Of a DNA stretch of 64,000 nt, positions 46,712-55,042 are shown piece by piece. Below the pieces are notes generated by a model, which had not been told where the DNA came from, searched no databases, and worked only from the letters and a program-made list of their open reading frames with translations. Numbering within the stretch: position 1 is the first letter of the stretch; the number at the start of each line of letters is the position of its first letter. The translations under genes were made by a program, and so were the position numbers. This DNA comes from Thermoactinospora rubra (GTDB lineage Bacteria > Actinomycetota > Actinomycetes > Streptosporangiales > Streptosporangiaceae): positions 68,579 through 132,578 of the forward strand of contig NZ_KZ084332.1 of assembly GCF_002093975.1 (NCBI RefSeq), in the 5' to 3' direction.

Positions 46712-47479
46712 TCACGCCAGCTCCTCCAGCGCCTTCCTGAGCCTGAGCAGCACGGCCAGGTCGGTGTGGCCGGTCGGCGGCGGGGGCGGCGGGCCGCCCG
46801 TCCTGGGACGCCGGGGGAGGGCCGCCCGACCCTCGCCGTCGGGCGGCCTGTCCAGCAGTCCCTCCGCGGCCATCCGCCGTACGGCCAGCAGCACGGTGAA
46901 CGCGGGCCGCCCGAGCCGCCTGGCCAGCTCCAGCGGGGTGGCCTGGCCGTCGGCGCGCGTGAGGATCTCCCACTGCAGCGCGCTCAGCACGACGTGGTGG
47001 CCGGGCAGCCGGGCGGCCGGGACGACGGGACGCCCGTCGAACTCGGCCGAGGGCCAGGCTTGCTCCAACGCGGCCCTCCTCCTCCGGCACTCGCGCAGCA
47101 GGCCGGTCACCTCGAAGTACCACTGGGGGCTGAGCCAGTGCCGCTCGCCTGGCACGAATTTGGGACGGCCGGTCGCGGCGGGCAGCAGGAAGAAGGCGGC
47201 GTCCATGGTCACCAGGAGCGCGCAGTACTGCAGCTCGCCCCGGCTGACCACGCCCTGCTCGACCAGGCCGGGACCCTCGCCCTGGATGGCCCTGCGCAGC
47301 GCCGCCCTCGACCCGCGCCCCGCCGCGACGAGCAGGTCCTCCAGCCGGACGGCCGTGACGCACTCGCCGTACGTCACCCGCCCGCCGGTGAGGAACAGCG
47401 TGCCCATCCGGCCGACGCGCAGCGCGCCGGAGGCTCCTTCCGCGGCCAGGCCGGTGAGCGTGTCGTCGAGCGGGGCCAT
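46712..47479 (-). CDS. DUF4388-like / winged-helix partner of the roadblock proteins
   Basis: A 255-aa protein. The first 110 residues (TGLAAEGASGALRVGRMGTLFL, GGRVTYGECVTAVRLEDLLV, LLVTMDAAFFLLPA) fit a DUF4388 (PatA N-terminal-like) output domain. The second part (HHVVLSALQWEILTRADG, LELARRLGRPAFTVLLAVRRM) looks like a winged helix, and the tail (GGPPPPPPTGHTDLAVLLRL) is proline-rich. Likely a DNA-binding or partner-binding output for the roadblock signalling set. Not functionally described in this arrangement as far as I can tell. Confidence 0.6.
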   Translation of the reverse strand: MAPLDDTLTGLAAEGASGALRVGRMGTLFLTGGRVTYGECVTAVRLEDLLVAAGRGSRAALRRAIQGEGPGLVEQGVVSRGELQYCALLVTMDAAFFLLPAATGRPKFVPGERHWLSPQWYFEVTGLLRECRRRRAALEQAWPSAEFDGRPVVPAARLPGHHVVLSALQWEILTRADGQATPLELARRLGRPAFTVLLAVRRMAAEGLLDRPPDGEGRAALPRRPRTGGPPPPPPTGHTDLAVLLRLRKALEELA

Positions 47480-47482
47480 CGG

Positions 47483-47851
47483 CTAGGCGTCCAGCCTCGC
47501 GGCGATGGACTCCAGCCGGTGCCTGGCCAGGGCCAGGTTAGAACGCTCCAGGTCAAGGTGGACGTAGACGACGAGCGGGCCGTCGAAGCGGGTCTCCAGC
47601 GGGCGGAACAGGTGGTAGCCGCGGTCGCTGACGACGATCATGTCGGCGATGCGGACCGTCCCGCCGGCCGAGGTGGCCAGGCCCTCCATGGCGGCGCGCA
47701 GCGTCTCGCTCAGCGCGGCGGCCGAGTGCTCCAGGCCGGGGCCGAGCCCTCCGGAGGCGACCGGCATGCCGCTGTTGTGGTCGACGATCAGGGCGTCGAG
47801 GGCGCCCGGGATGGCCATGACCTCGGTGACGAAGTCGTCGAGTCCAAGCAC
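47483..47851 (-). CDS. Roadblock/LC7 domain protein (3)
   Basis: A 122-aa MglB-like protein: LGLDDFVTEVMAIPGALDAL, VDHNSGMPVASGG, TVRIADMIVVSDRGYHLFRPL, VYVHLDLERSNLALARHRLESIAARL. First gene of the roadblock operon. It is the closest relative of roadblock 1 in the cluster. Its start region contains an 8-bp-arm inverted repeat about 60 bp upstream. Confidence 0.9.
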   Translation of the reverse strand: MLGLDDFVTEVMAIPGALDALIVDHNSGMPVASGGLGPGLEHSAAALSETLRAAMEGLATSAGGTVRIADMIVVSDRGYHLFRPLETRFDGPLVVYVHLDLERSNLALARHRLESIAARLDA

Positions 47852-47911
47852 CGGGACAGCGTAAGGAAGACCCCCTCACCTGACAGGTGAAGAAATTTCA
47901 GGAACTACAGA

Positions 47912-47933
47912 TCCTTCTACCTACATAGAAGGA
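47912..47933. promoter_or_regulatory. Inverted repeat TCCTTCTA-n6-TAGAAGGA upstream of the roadblock operon
   Basis: Perfect 8-bp arms, 60 bp before the first roadblock gene and 25 bp after the DUF4032 stop (both on the minus strand). No T-tract follows, so an operator is more likely than a terminator. The AT-rich region around it (47890-47940) is the promoter region of the operon. Confidence 0.45.
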
Positions 47934-47957
47934 AATGTCCACCGGTTGGCAGCTTCC

Positions 47958-49163
47958 TCAACTGTCACTCTCGGGCAGCAGCGCCTTCTCGTCCGGCTTG
48001 AACACCAGGACGTTGTCCACGTACGACTTCACCGCCGCGTCCAGCCCCACGTCGCGGCCGGCGGCCTCCGACAGGTACCACCGGTGGTCGAGCACCTCGT
48101 GGAACAGCTGGGCCGGATCGAGCTTCCTGCGCAGCTCCTCGGGCACGGCCGCGATCGTCGGCTGGAAGACCTCCGCCAGCCACCGGTGGGCCACCACCGC
48201 CTCGTCCTCGTGCCGCAGCCCCTTGGCCACCCGGAACCCGTCCAGGTCGTTCAGCAGCCGCCGCGCCTGGTTCTCCTCGGCGTCCAGCCCGGTCAGGCGC
48301 AGCAGGCGGCGTTGGTGGTGCCCGGCGTCGACCACCTTGGGCCGCACGATGAGCCGCCCGGTGCCGACCTTGCGGCGCACCATCATCTCCGCCACGTCGA
48401 AGCCGAGCAGGTTGAGCCGCCGGATGCGCTGCTCGACCCGGTGCCAGTCGACCTCCTCGATGATCTCGTCCTGGGTCAGCTCCGCCCACAGCCGGTGGTA
48501 GCGGGCCACGATGTCGTCGGCGGTCTCCTCCGGGTCGACGGAGGGGTGCAGCAGCTCGCCGGCCTGCAGGTCCAGCATCTCGCCGAAGATGTTGGTGTGG
48601 GCGATCTCGATGTCGTGCAGCCGCTGCCCCTCGCTGATCATGGGGTGCTCCTCGCCGGTCTCGGCGTCGACGAGGTAGGCGGCGAAGGCGCCCGCGTCGC
48701 GGCGGAACAGCGTGTTGGACAGCGAGCAGTCGCCCCAGTAGAAGCCGACCAGGTGCAGCCGCACCAGCAGCACGACCAGCGCGTCCAGCAGCCGGGTCAG
48801 CGTGTCGGGGCGCAGCGTGCCGGACATGACGGCCCGGTAGGGGAGCGAGAACTGCAGGTGCCGGGTGATCAGCGCGGCGTCCAGGCCCTCCTCGCGGCCC
48901 GTGACGTACGCCACCGGCTCCACCGCGGGCGCGTCCAGCCTGGCCAGGTCCCACAGCAGCTTGTACTCCCGCTTGGCGTACCGCTCGCTGATCTCCTTGA
49001 TCGCGTAGACCCTGCCGTTGAGCCTGGCGAAGCGCACCACGTGCCGCGAGATGCCGCGGGGGAGGTCGACGAGGTGGTGCTCGGGCCACTCCGCGAGGGG
49101 GAGGTGCCAGGGAAGGCGGATGAGCTCGGGCTCGCCCAGCGCGCCGGTGATCTGGAGGGCCAT
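47958..49163 (-). CDS. DUF4032 protein, kinase-like fold
   Basis: A 401-aa protein typical of actinobacteria. The N-terminal half resembles lipopolysaccharide/aminoglycoside kinases: VYAIKEISERYAKREYKLLW (Lys), and a catalytic loop HLVGFYWGDCSLSNTLFRRD in which HRD is replaced by YWGDCSLSN, followed by AYLVDAETGEEHP (DxE for DFG). The second half, DUF4032 proper, includes MVRRKVGTGRLIVRPKVVDAG and EVLDHRWYLSEAAGRDVGL. Substrate unknown. Confidence 0.85.
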   Translation of the reverse strand: MALQITGALGEPELIRLPWHLPLAEWPEHHLVDLPRGISRHVVRFARLNGRVYAIKEISERYAKREYKLLWDLARLDAPAVEPVAYVTGREEGLDAALITRHLQFSLPYRAVMSGTLRPDTLTRLLDALVVLLVRLHLVGFYWGDCSLSNTLFRRDAGAFAAYLVDAETGEEHPMISEGQRLHDIEIAHTNIFGEMLDLQAGELLHPSVDPEETADDIVARYHRLWAELTQDEIIEEVDWHRVEQRIRRLNLLGFDVAEMMVRRKVGTGRLIVRPKVVDAGHHQRRLLRLTGLDAEENQARRLLNDLDGFRVAKGLRHEDEAVVAHRWLAEVFQPTIAAVPEELRRKLDPAQLFHEVLDHRWYLSEAAGRDVGLDAAVKSYVDNVLVFKPDEKALLPESDS

Positions 49164-49186
49164 GGATCTCAGGATATGGTGCGGAC

Positions 49187-50752
49187 GTGGACGAGTTTCT
49201 CAGCTGGTACTTCTCTCACAATCCCATCAGCGCCACGCTTCTCGGGGCGGAAGGCTACGAGCGCACCCTCGGCGACTTCACCGCGGCCGGCCTGGAGTCC
49301 TACGTCAGGGAGGCCGCCTCCTGGCTGGAGCGGCTCTCCGCGACCGAGGACGGCTCGCTCGACGACCAGCTCGACCGGGGGCTGGTGATGTCGCACCTAC
49401 GGGGCGAGCTCGCCCTGGCCGAGTGGCCGTGGTGGCGCCGCGACCCGTCCGCCTACCTCGGCGCCGTCTTCTCGTCCCTGTTCGTCCCGTTCCAGCGCGC
49501 ACTCAAGCCCGAGGCCGAGCTGGTGGAGGCCGCCGTCGCCCAGCTCGCCGAGGTGCCCGGGGTGCTCGCGGCCTGCCGCGCCAACCTGGACCCCGACCTG
49601 GCGGCCGACCTGCTGGTCAAGCGGGGGCTGGGCCAGGCGCGCACGGCCCGCGGCCTGATCACCCGCACGATCCCCGGCATGGTGCGGGACGAGGCGCTGC
49701 GCGCCCGCCTGGCCGAGGCCGCCGAACCCGCCGCCCGCGCCTTCGACGACTTCGTCGCCTTCCTGGAGGGCTTCCGGGCCGGGGGCACCTGGCGGATGGG
49801 GGAGAAGCTCTACTCCACGCTGCTGCTGGAGCGCGAGATGCTCGGGTACGGCGCCGCCGAGCTGCACGAGAAGGGCCGGCGGCAGTGGGCCGAGCTCGAC
49901 GCGGAGATGGCCCGGGTGGCCGCGCGCCTCGGCCAGGACAACTGGCGCGCGGCGCTGGAGGCGCTGATGGACGACCATCCGCCCACCCTGGCGGCCATGC
50001 GCGAGGAATACGAGGCGGAGACGCGGCGGGCGCGCGAGTTCGTGCTGGCGCGCGACCTCGTCACCTTCCCCGAGGGGGAGGAGTGCGTCGTGCTGCCCTC
50101 GGCCGAGTACAACCGGCCCATCCTGGCCGTCGCCCACTACATCGCGCCGCCGCCGCTCACCCCGTCGCGCAAGGGGTACTTCTTCGTGCCCTACACCCCC
50201 GACGACTTCACCGAGGAGCAGGTACGGCAGCGCCTGCGCAGCAACTACCGGGCCAGCATGCCGGACACGGCGGTGCACGAGGCGTATCCGGGACACCACT
50301 GGCACCTGTCGCACATGGCGGGCAACCCGCGGGCGGTGCGCAAGGTGTTCCGCACGCCGTACTTCACCGAGGGGTGGGGGTTGTACGTCGAGAAGATGAT
50401 GCACGAGCAGGGGTACTTCGACACGCCGGCGACCGAGCTGGCGTTCCTGGACGGGCGCATCTTCCGGGCGGCGCGCATGGTCGTGGACACGGCGCTGCAC
50501 TGCGACGACATGTCGATCGAGGAGGCCGAGCTGTTCATGGCCACCAAGTCGGCGCTGTCGGCGGAGACGGCCAAGGGCGAGGTCAACCGCTACTGCGCCT
50601 GGCCGACCCAGGCGCCGTCGTACCTGACGGGGGCGCTGGAGATCGAGCGGATCAGGGAGCGGTTCTCCGGGTCGCTGAAGGACTTCCACGACCGCATCGC
50701 GGGCTCGGGCGGCCTGCCGCTGGGCCTCGCGGAACGCGCCGCCCTCGGCTAA
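49187..50752 (+). CDS. DUF885 family protein, probable zinc metallohydrolase
   Basis: A 521-aa protein. The metal site is VHEAYPGHHWHLSHMAG (about 363-379), then TEGWGLYVEKMMHEQGYF (about 393-410), the HExxxGHH...E pattern of DUF885. The N-terminus DEFLSWYFSHNPISATLLG and C-terminal EVNRYCAWPTQAPSYLTGALEIERIRE (abridged) are also family-typical. GTG start at 49187. No catalytic study exists that I can name; carboxypeptidase-like activity is plausible. Confidence 0.88.
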   Translation: MDEFLSWYFSHNPISATLLGAEGYERTLGDFTAAGLESYVREAASWLERLSATEDGSLDDQLDRGLVMSHLRGELALAEWPWWRRDPSAYLGAVFSSLFVPFQRALKPEAELVEAAVAQLAEVPGVLAACRANLDPDLAADLLVKRGLGQARTARGLITRTIPGMVRDEALRARLAEAAEPAARAFDDFVAFLEGFRAGGTWRMGEKLYSTLLLEREMLGYGAAELHEKGRRQWAELDAEMARVAARLGQDNWRAALEALMDDHPPTLAAMREEYEAETRRAREFVLARDLVTFPEGEECVVLPSAEYNRPILAVAHYIAPPPLTPSRKGYFFVPYTPDDFTEEQVRQRLRSNYRASMPDTAVHEAYPGHHWHLSHMAGNPRAVRKVFRTPYFTEGWGLYVEKMMHEQGYFDTPATELAFLDGRIFRAARMVVDTALHCDDMSIEEAELFMATKSALSAETAKGEVNRYCAWPTQAPSYLTGALEIERIRERFSGSLKDFHDRIAGSGGLPLGLAERAALG

Positions 50753-51378
50753 CTCCGGCGGGGGAAGGTGGGCGGGGTGCGTGAGCGCTCCGCCACGGCC
50801 GCGAGCTGCGCCTCGGTGAGCAGCGCCGGCGTCCCGACCCCCGACGCCCGGACGTAGACCTCGCACAGCCACTCCAGCAGCCGCGCCCGCTCGAAGGCCT
50901 CCTCCATCGACTCCCCGATCGCCACGGCCCCGTGGTTGGCCATGAGCGCCGCCGTCCGCCCCTCGAGCGCCGCCTGCACGTTCGCCGCCAGCTCCGCCGT
51001 GCCGTAGGTCGCGTACGGCGCCACCCGCACCGGCCCCCCGAGCTGCAGCACGTTGTAGTGGATCGCCGGCAGCTCCCGCATCGTGCTCGCCACGACGGTC
51101 GCGAACGTCGAGTGCGTGTGCACCACGGCCCGCGCCGGCGTGGTCCGGTAGACCGCCAGGTGCATGGGCGTCTCCGACGAAGGCTGCAGGTCGCCCTCCA
51201 CCAGGTGCCCCCCGACGTCCACGACGGGGCACCGCTCCGGCGTCAGCCGGTCCAGCGCGAGGCCCGCCGGCGTGACCGCGACCAGGTCGTCCCGCCGTAC
51301 GCTCAGGTTGCCGGAGGTCCCGAGGACCAGGCCGAGCTCGACGGCGCGCCTGCCGTACTCGCAGAGCAGTTCCCTCAT
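50749..51378 (-). CDS. Class II aldolase/adducin family protein (fuculose-phosphate aldolase-like)
   Basis: A 209-aa aldolase-type protein. Metal ligands: VVHTHSTFATVVAS (His pair about 84-86) and LMANHGAVAIG (His about 147). LVLGTSGNLSVR is the phosphate-binding loop. The ATG at 51378 starts MRELLCEYGRRAVELG as in fucA/araD-type enzymes. Divergent from ngcE, overlapping the DUF885 gene end by 3 bp. Product likely dihydroxyacetone phosphate plus lactaldehyde-type aldehyde, unproven. Confidence 0.85.
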   Translation of the reverse strand: MRELLCEYGRRAVELGLVLGTSGNLSVRRDDLVAVTPAGLALDRLTPERCPVVDVGGHLVEGDLQPSSETPMHLAVYRTTPARAVVHTHSTFATVVASTMRELPAIHYNVLQLGGPVRVAPYATYGTAELAANVQAALEGRTAALMANHGAVAIGESMEEAFERARLLEWLCEVYVRASGVGTPALLTEAQLAAVAERSRTPPTFPRRS

Positions 51379-51493
51379 GCACGCGGACCCTAGCCGGTCG
51401 CGGCGCCGATCGCATTTCGGATCCCCCTGGGTCACGGCTGTGTTGCGCCTCTTGACGCAGCTCGGCACCCGTTCGTACTGTCGGGCAATCGTT

Positions 51494-51508
51494 TAGGAAA
51501 CTTTCCTA
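51494..51508. promoter_or_regulatory. ROK/GntR-type palindrome upstream of ngcE
   Basis: TAGGAAACTTTCCTA, a perfect 7+1+7 palindrome, sits 26 bases before the ngcE start, in the aldolase-ngcE divergent gap. ROK-family sugar repressors of actinomycetes bind sites of the form TTAGGAAA-TTTCCTAA. The regulator gene is not in the window. Confidence 0.65.
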
Positions 51509-51533
51509 TTAAATCTCGGACAGGAGAGCCCGC

Positions 51534-52979
51534 ATGACCCATCCGGGAGAGCTCACCAGGCGCGACCTGCTGCGCCGGATCGGCCTGACCGCCGTCGTCG
51601 TCGGCCCGGGCGCGGGCCTGCTGTCGGCCTGCGCCACCGGGGGCGGCTCCCAGCCCTCCGCGGCCCCCGCGACCACCGCAGGCGGCGTCGCCACCAGCCC
51701 CGCCAACCCGTTCGGCGTGGACGCCAAGAAGCCGCTCGAGGTCACCATCTTCAGCGGCGGGTACGGCGACGCCTACGCCAAGGACATCCACGAGGCGCTG
51801 TACGCCAAGAAGTACGCCGGCGCCCAGATCAAGCACAACGCCACCCAGAACATCGGCACCCAGCTGCGCCCCCGCTTCCTGTCCGGCGACGTGCCCGACG
51901 TGGTCAACAACTCCGGCCCCGAGGCGCTCGACCTGGCCGCGCTGGCCGCCGAGGGACACCTGGCGGACCTGACCGCGCTGTGGGACGCGCCCTCCGCGGA
52001 CGACCCGGCCAAGAAGGTCCGCGACACCATCACGCCCGCCGCCATCACCAACGCCAAGCTCAACGGCAAGGACCTGGTGCTCAACTACTCGGTGTCGCAC
52101 CGGGCGCTGTGGTACAACGCCAAGCTCTTCGCGGCCAAGGGCTGGACTGTGCCCAGGACCTGGGAGGAGTTCAAGGCGCTCGGCGAGACCGCGAAGAAGG
52201 AGGGCATCCACCTCTTCGCCTACCCCGGCCAGAAGGGCCCCTACTACCAGCTGTGGAACATGCTCTACACGGCCGCGAAGATCGGCGGCAACCAGGTCAT
52301 CGTCGACATCGACAACCTCGTCGAGGGCGCCTGGAAGTCCGAGGCGGTCAAGGCGTCGCTGACCGCCTGGCTGGAGATCCAGACCGGCTACTCCGACAAG
52401 TCCTACCTCGGCCTGGACCACACCCAGACCCAGATCAAGCACCTGCAGAACAAGGTGCTGTTCTACCCGGTCGGCTCGTGGATCGAGAACGAGATGGCCA
52501 AGGACAAGCCGGCCGACTTCGAGTACGCCATCGCGCCGGTGCCCAGCGTCACCGCCGCCGACAAGATGCCGTATGAGGCCATCCAGGTCGGCGTGGGCGA
52601 GGTCTTCTTCGTCGCGGCCAAGGGCAAGAACCCGCAGGGCGGCCTGGAGTACCTGCGCCTGATGCTGTCCAAGGAGGGCGCGCGCGGCTTCACCGAGAAG
52701 ACCAAGAACCTCACCGTCGTCAACGGCGCCGCCGAGGGCCTGGACCTGCCGCCCGGCCTGATGAGCGCGGCCAAGGCGCAGGACGCCGCCGGGGCGAACA
52801 TCATCACCGACGCGCGGTTCGAGGGCTGGTACAAGCCGCTGTTCGACTACGCCACCCAGCAGACCAACTCGCTGATGGGCGGCCGGATCAGCGTCGAGGA
52901 GTTCATGGACAAGGTCCAGAGGAAGGCCGACGAGATCAAGGCCGACTCCTCGGTCACCAAGCAGACCAGGGACGCCTGA
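51534..52979 (+). CDS. ngcE: N-acetylglucosamine / diacetylchitobiose ABC transporter substrate-binding protein
   Basis: A 481-aa lipoprotein with a Tat motif (RRDLLRRIG) and a lipobox LLSAC (Cys about 36). The ligand-binding fold has VTIFSGGYGDAYAKDIHEAL, KHNATQNIGTQLRPRFLSGD, DVVNNSGPEALDLAALAAEG and NALVLNYSVSHRALWYNAKL-like LVLNYSVSHRALWYNAKLFA, resembling NgcE of Streptomyces. Imports chitin-derived sugars. The symbol is by resemblance; a beta-hexosaminidase gene is not adjacent. Confidence 0.8.
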   Translation: MTHPGELTRRDLLRRIGLTAVVVGPGAGLLSACATGGGSQPSAAPATTAGGVATSPANPFGVDAKKPLEVTIFSGGYGDAYAKDIHEALYAKKYAGAQIKHNATQNIGTQLRPRFLSGDVPDVVNNSGPEALDLAALAAEGHLADLTALWDAPSADDPAKKVRDTITPAAITNAKLNGKDLVLNYSVSHRALWYNAKLFAAKGWTVPRTWEEFKALGETAKKEGIHLFAYPGQKGPYYQLWNMLYTAAKIGGNQVIVDIDNLVEGAWKSEAVKASLTAWLEIQTGYSDKSYLGLDHTQTQIKHLQNKVLFYPVGSWIENEMAKDKPADFEYAIAPVPSVTAADKMPYEAIQVGVGEVFFVAAKGKNPQGGLEYLRLMLSKEGARGFTEKTKNLTVVNGAAEGLDLPPGLMSAAKAQDAAGANIITDARFEGWYKPLFDYATQQTNSLMGGRISVEEFMDKVQRKADEIKADSSVTKQTRDA

Positions 52980-52983
52980 GCCG

Positions 52984-53901
52984 ATGGGCGAGCGGCTGCG
53001 CAAGTACGGCTTCGTCGCCGGGTTCCTGGCCGTCCCGGTGACGCTCTACGTGGTGTTCGTGATCAGCCCGTACATCCAGGCGTTCCAGCTCTCGCTGACC
53101 GGCTGGAACGGGATCTCCTCCGTCGTCACCTACGTGGGGCTGGACAACTTCGCCCGGCTGGTCCGCGACGAGGTCTTCTGGCAGGCGCTGCGCACCCACG
53201 GGATCACCCTGCTCGTGCTGCCGCTCGTCACCATCGCGATCGCCCTGGTCTTCGCGTTCCTGCTGAACCTGGGCGGCGGCTCGCGCGGCGCCGGCATGGC
53301 GGGGGTCGGGGGGTCGGCCTTCTACAAGGTCGTCTTCTTCGCTCCCCAGGTCCTCGCCGTGGCCATCGTCGGTGTGCTGTGGAAGCAGATCTACCGGCCG
53401 GACGAGAACGGCGTGATCAACGGCGCGCTCGTCAAGCTGGGCATGGAGCCCGTCGGCTGGATGAGCGAGCCGGAGACCGCGCTGTGGGCGCTGCTCGCGG
53501 TCATGGTCTGGCAGGCGGTCGGCTTCTACGTCGTGCTCTTCTCCGCGGGCATGGCGGCCATCCCGAAGGACTACTTCGAGGCGGCGATGCTGGACGGGGC
53601 CGGGCGCGTGCGGCTGTTCTTCACCATCACGCTGCCGCTGCTGCGCGACACCCTCCAGGTCGCCTGGGTCTACCTGGGCATCGCGGCGTTCGACTGCTTC
53701 GCGCTGGTCAACGTGCTGACCGTGGACGCGGGCGGTCCCGACGGCGCCACCACCGTGCTGCCCGTCGAGATCTTCAAGAACTTCTTCAGCTACTCCAAGG
53801 TCGGCTACGCCTCGGCGATGGGCGTGGCCCTGTTCTTCCTGACCATCACCTTCGCCGTGCTGACGTTGCGCGTCACGCGGCGCGAGAAGATCGAGCTGTA
53901 G
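52984..53901 (+). CDS. ngcF: Chito-sugar ABC transporter permease (NgcF-like)
   Basis: A 305-aa six-helix permease: VAGFLAVPVTLYVVFVI helix, QAFQLSLTGWNGI, the EAA loop EAAMLDGAGRVRLFFTITLPL (abridged, near 199-219). An unusual GGGSRGAGMAGVGGSAFY insert precedes helix 3. Four bases after ngcE. An ATPase is missing here, so MsiK elsewhere is assumed. Confidence 0.85.
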   Translation: MGERLRKYGFVAGFLAVPVTLYVVFVISPYIQAFQLSLTGWNGISSVVTYVGLDNFARLVRDEVFWQALRTHGITLLVLPLVTIAIALVFAFLLNLGGGSRGAGMAGVGGSAFYKVVFFAPQVLAVAIVGVLWKQIYRPDENGVINGALVKLGMEPVGWMSEPETALWALLAVMVWQAVGFYVVLFSAGMAAIPKDYFEAAMLDGAGRVRLFFTITLPLLRDTLQVAWVYLGIAAFDCFALVNVLTVDAGGPDGATTVLPVEIFKNFFSYSKVGYASAMGVALFFLTITFAVLTLRVTRREKIEL

Positions 53902-53904
53902 AGC

Positions 53905-54747
53905 ATGCGTGACAAGCCCAAGCCGAGCGTCTTCAGCGCGCTGTCCCACGTCGCGCTGATCGTCTGGACGCTGCTGATCATCCTGCCGCTCCTGTGGATC
54001 TTCCTCGCGTCGTTCAAGAACAACACGGAGATCTTCGGCGACGCCCTCCAGCTCCCGGGCGCCCTGCGGTGGGACAACTGGGCGCGGGCGCTGGAGAAGG
54101 CCAACGTCGGCATCTACATGGTCAACACGGTCGTCGTGGTGTTCTTCAGCACGGCGGGCACCATGCTGTTCGGCTCCATGGCCGCCTACGTGCTGGCGCG
54201 CTACCGGTTCCCCGGCAACCGGCTGATCTATCTGCTGTTCGTCTCCGGCATGGCCTTCCCCGTGTTCCTCGCGATCGGGCCGCTGTTCTTCGTCGTCAAG
54301 CAGTTCGGCCTGCTGGAGTCGCACGTCGGCCTGATCGTCGTCTACATCGCCTACTCGCTGCCGTTCACGGTGTTCTTCCTGGCGGCCTTCTTCCGCACCC
54401 TGCCGGAGGCGGTGGCCGAGGCGGCCAGGATCGACGGCGCCTCGCACACGCGGACGTTCTTCCAGGTCATGCTCCCCATGGCGAAACCCGGCATGGTCAG
54501 CATCACGATCTTCAACGTGTTGGGGCAGTGGAACCAGTACCTGCTGCCGCTGGCGCTGGTGCCCAGCGACCGGAGCAAGTGGGTGATCACCCAGGGCATC
54601 GCCGACATCTCCACCATCGCGGGCTACGAGGCCGACTGGCCGGCCCTGTTCGCCGCGCTCAACCTGGCCATCATCCCGGTGCTGATCGTCTACATCGTCT
54701 TCCAGCGGCAGATCCAGTCCGGGCTCGGAGCCGGCGCCCTGAAGTAA
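53905..54747 (+). CDS. ngcG: Chito-sugar ABC transporter permease (NgcG-like)
   Basis: A 280-aa six-helix permease: VALIVWTLLIILPLLWIFLAS, AAYVLARYRFPGNRLIY, and the EAA-type loop EAVAEAARIDGASHTRTFFQV (abridged, about 167-189), then FNVLGQWNQYLLPLALV. Three bases after ngcF. The pair forms the pore. Confidence 0.86.
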   Translation: MRDKPKPSVFSALSHVALIVWTLLIILPLLWIFLASFKNNTEIFGDALQLPGALRWDNWARALEKANVGIYMVNTVVVVFFSTAGTMLFGSMAAYVLARYRFPGNRLIYLLFVSGMAFPVFLAIGPLFFVVKQFGLLESHVGLIVVYIAYSLPFTVFFLAAFFRTLPEAVAEAARIDGASHTRTFFQVMLPMAKPGMVSITIFNVLGQWNQYLLPLALVPSDRSKWVITQGIADISTIAGYEADWPALFAALNLAIIPVLIVYIVFQRQIQSGLGAGALK

Positions 54748-54748
54748 C

Positions 54749-55000
54749 GTGGCCCTCATGTGGACACAGGTAGGCAACGAGCTGCGGCGCACGATCGAGG
54801 CGCCGGACTTCCCCACGGCCATCCGCATCGTGGACGAGATCGCGGTCAAGGCCGAGGAGCTCAACCACCATCCGGACATCGACATCCGCTGGCGCAAGCT
54901 CCACCTGTCGCTGACGACCCACGACAAGGGCGGGCTGACGGACCTGGACTACAAGCTGGCCGACATCATCGACGACATCGCCGCCAGACACGGAGCGTAG
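54749..55000 (+). CDS. Pterin-4a-carbinolamine dehydratase
   Basis: An 83-aa PCD/DCoH fold: ELRRTIEAPDFPTAIRIVDEI, the catalytic ELNHHPDIDIRWRKLHLSLTTHDKGGLTDLDYKLADII (abridged; HHP and the later H). It dehydrates the carbinolamine made by pterin-dependent hydroxylases. GTG at 54749 or ATG at 54758. It starts 1 base after the ngcG stop, so it is cotranscribed with a chito-sugar operon without obvious reason. Confidence 0.9.
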   Translation: MALMWTQVGNELRRTIEAPDFPTAIRIVDEIAVKAEELNHHPDIDIRWRKLHLSLTTHDKGGLTDLDYKLADIIDDIAARHGA

Positions 55001-55005
55001 TCACT

Positions 55006-55032
55006 AGAGTGTACGGCGTAGCCGTACACTCT
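55006..55032 (+). promoter_or_regulatory. 12-bp-arm inverted repeat before the SodC-like gene
   Basis: AGAGTGTACGGC (55006-55017) and its exact reverse complement (55021-55032) around GTA, between the pterin dehydratase stop and the SodC-like start (55043). It could be a terminator stem of the ngc operon without T-tract, or an operator of the SodC-like gene. The arms are perfect. Confidence 0.55.
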
Positions 55033-55042
55033 GGGGGTCGTC

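Noticed and set aside
52954..54927. A 657-codon minus-strand frame opposite ngcF and ngcG
   Set aside because: Composition of D, Q, H, R repeats with no fold; the permeases account for the region.
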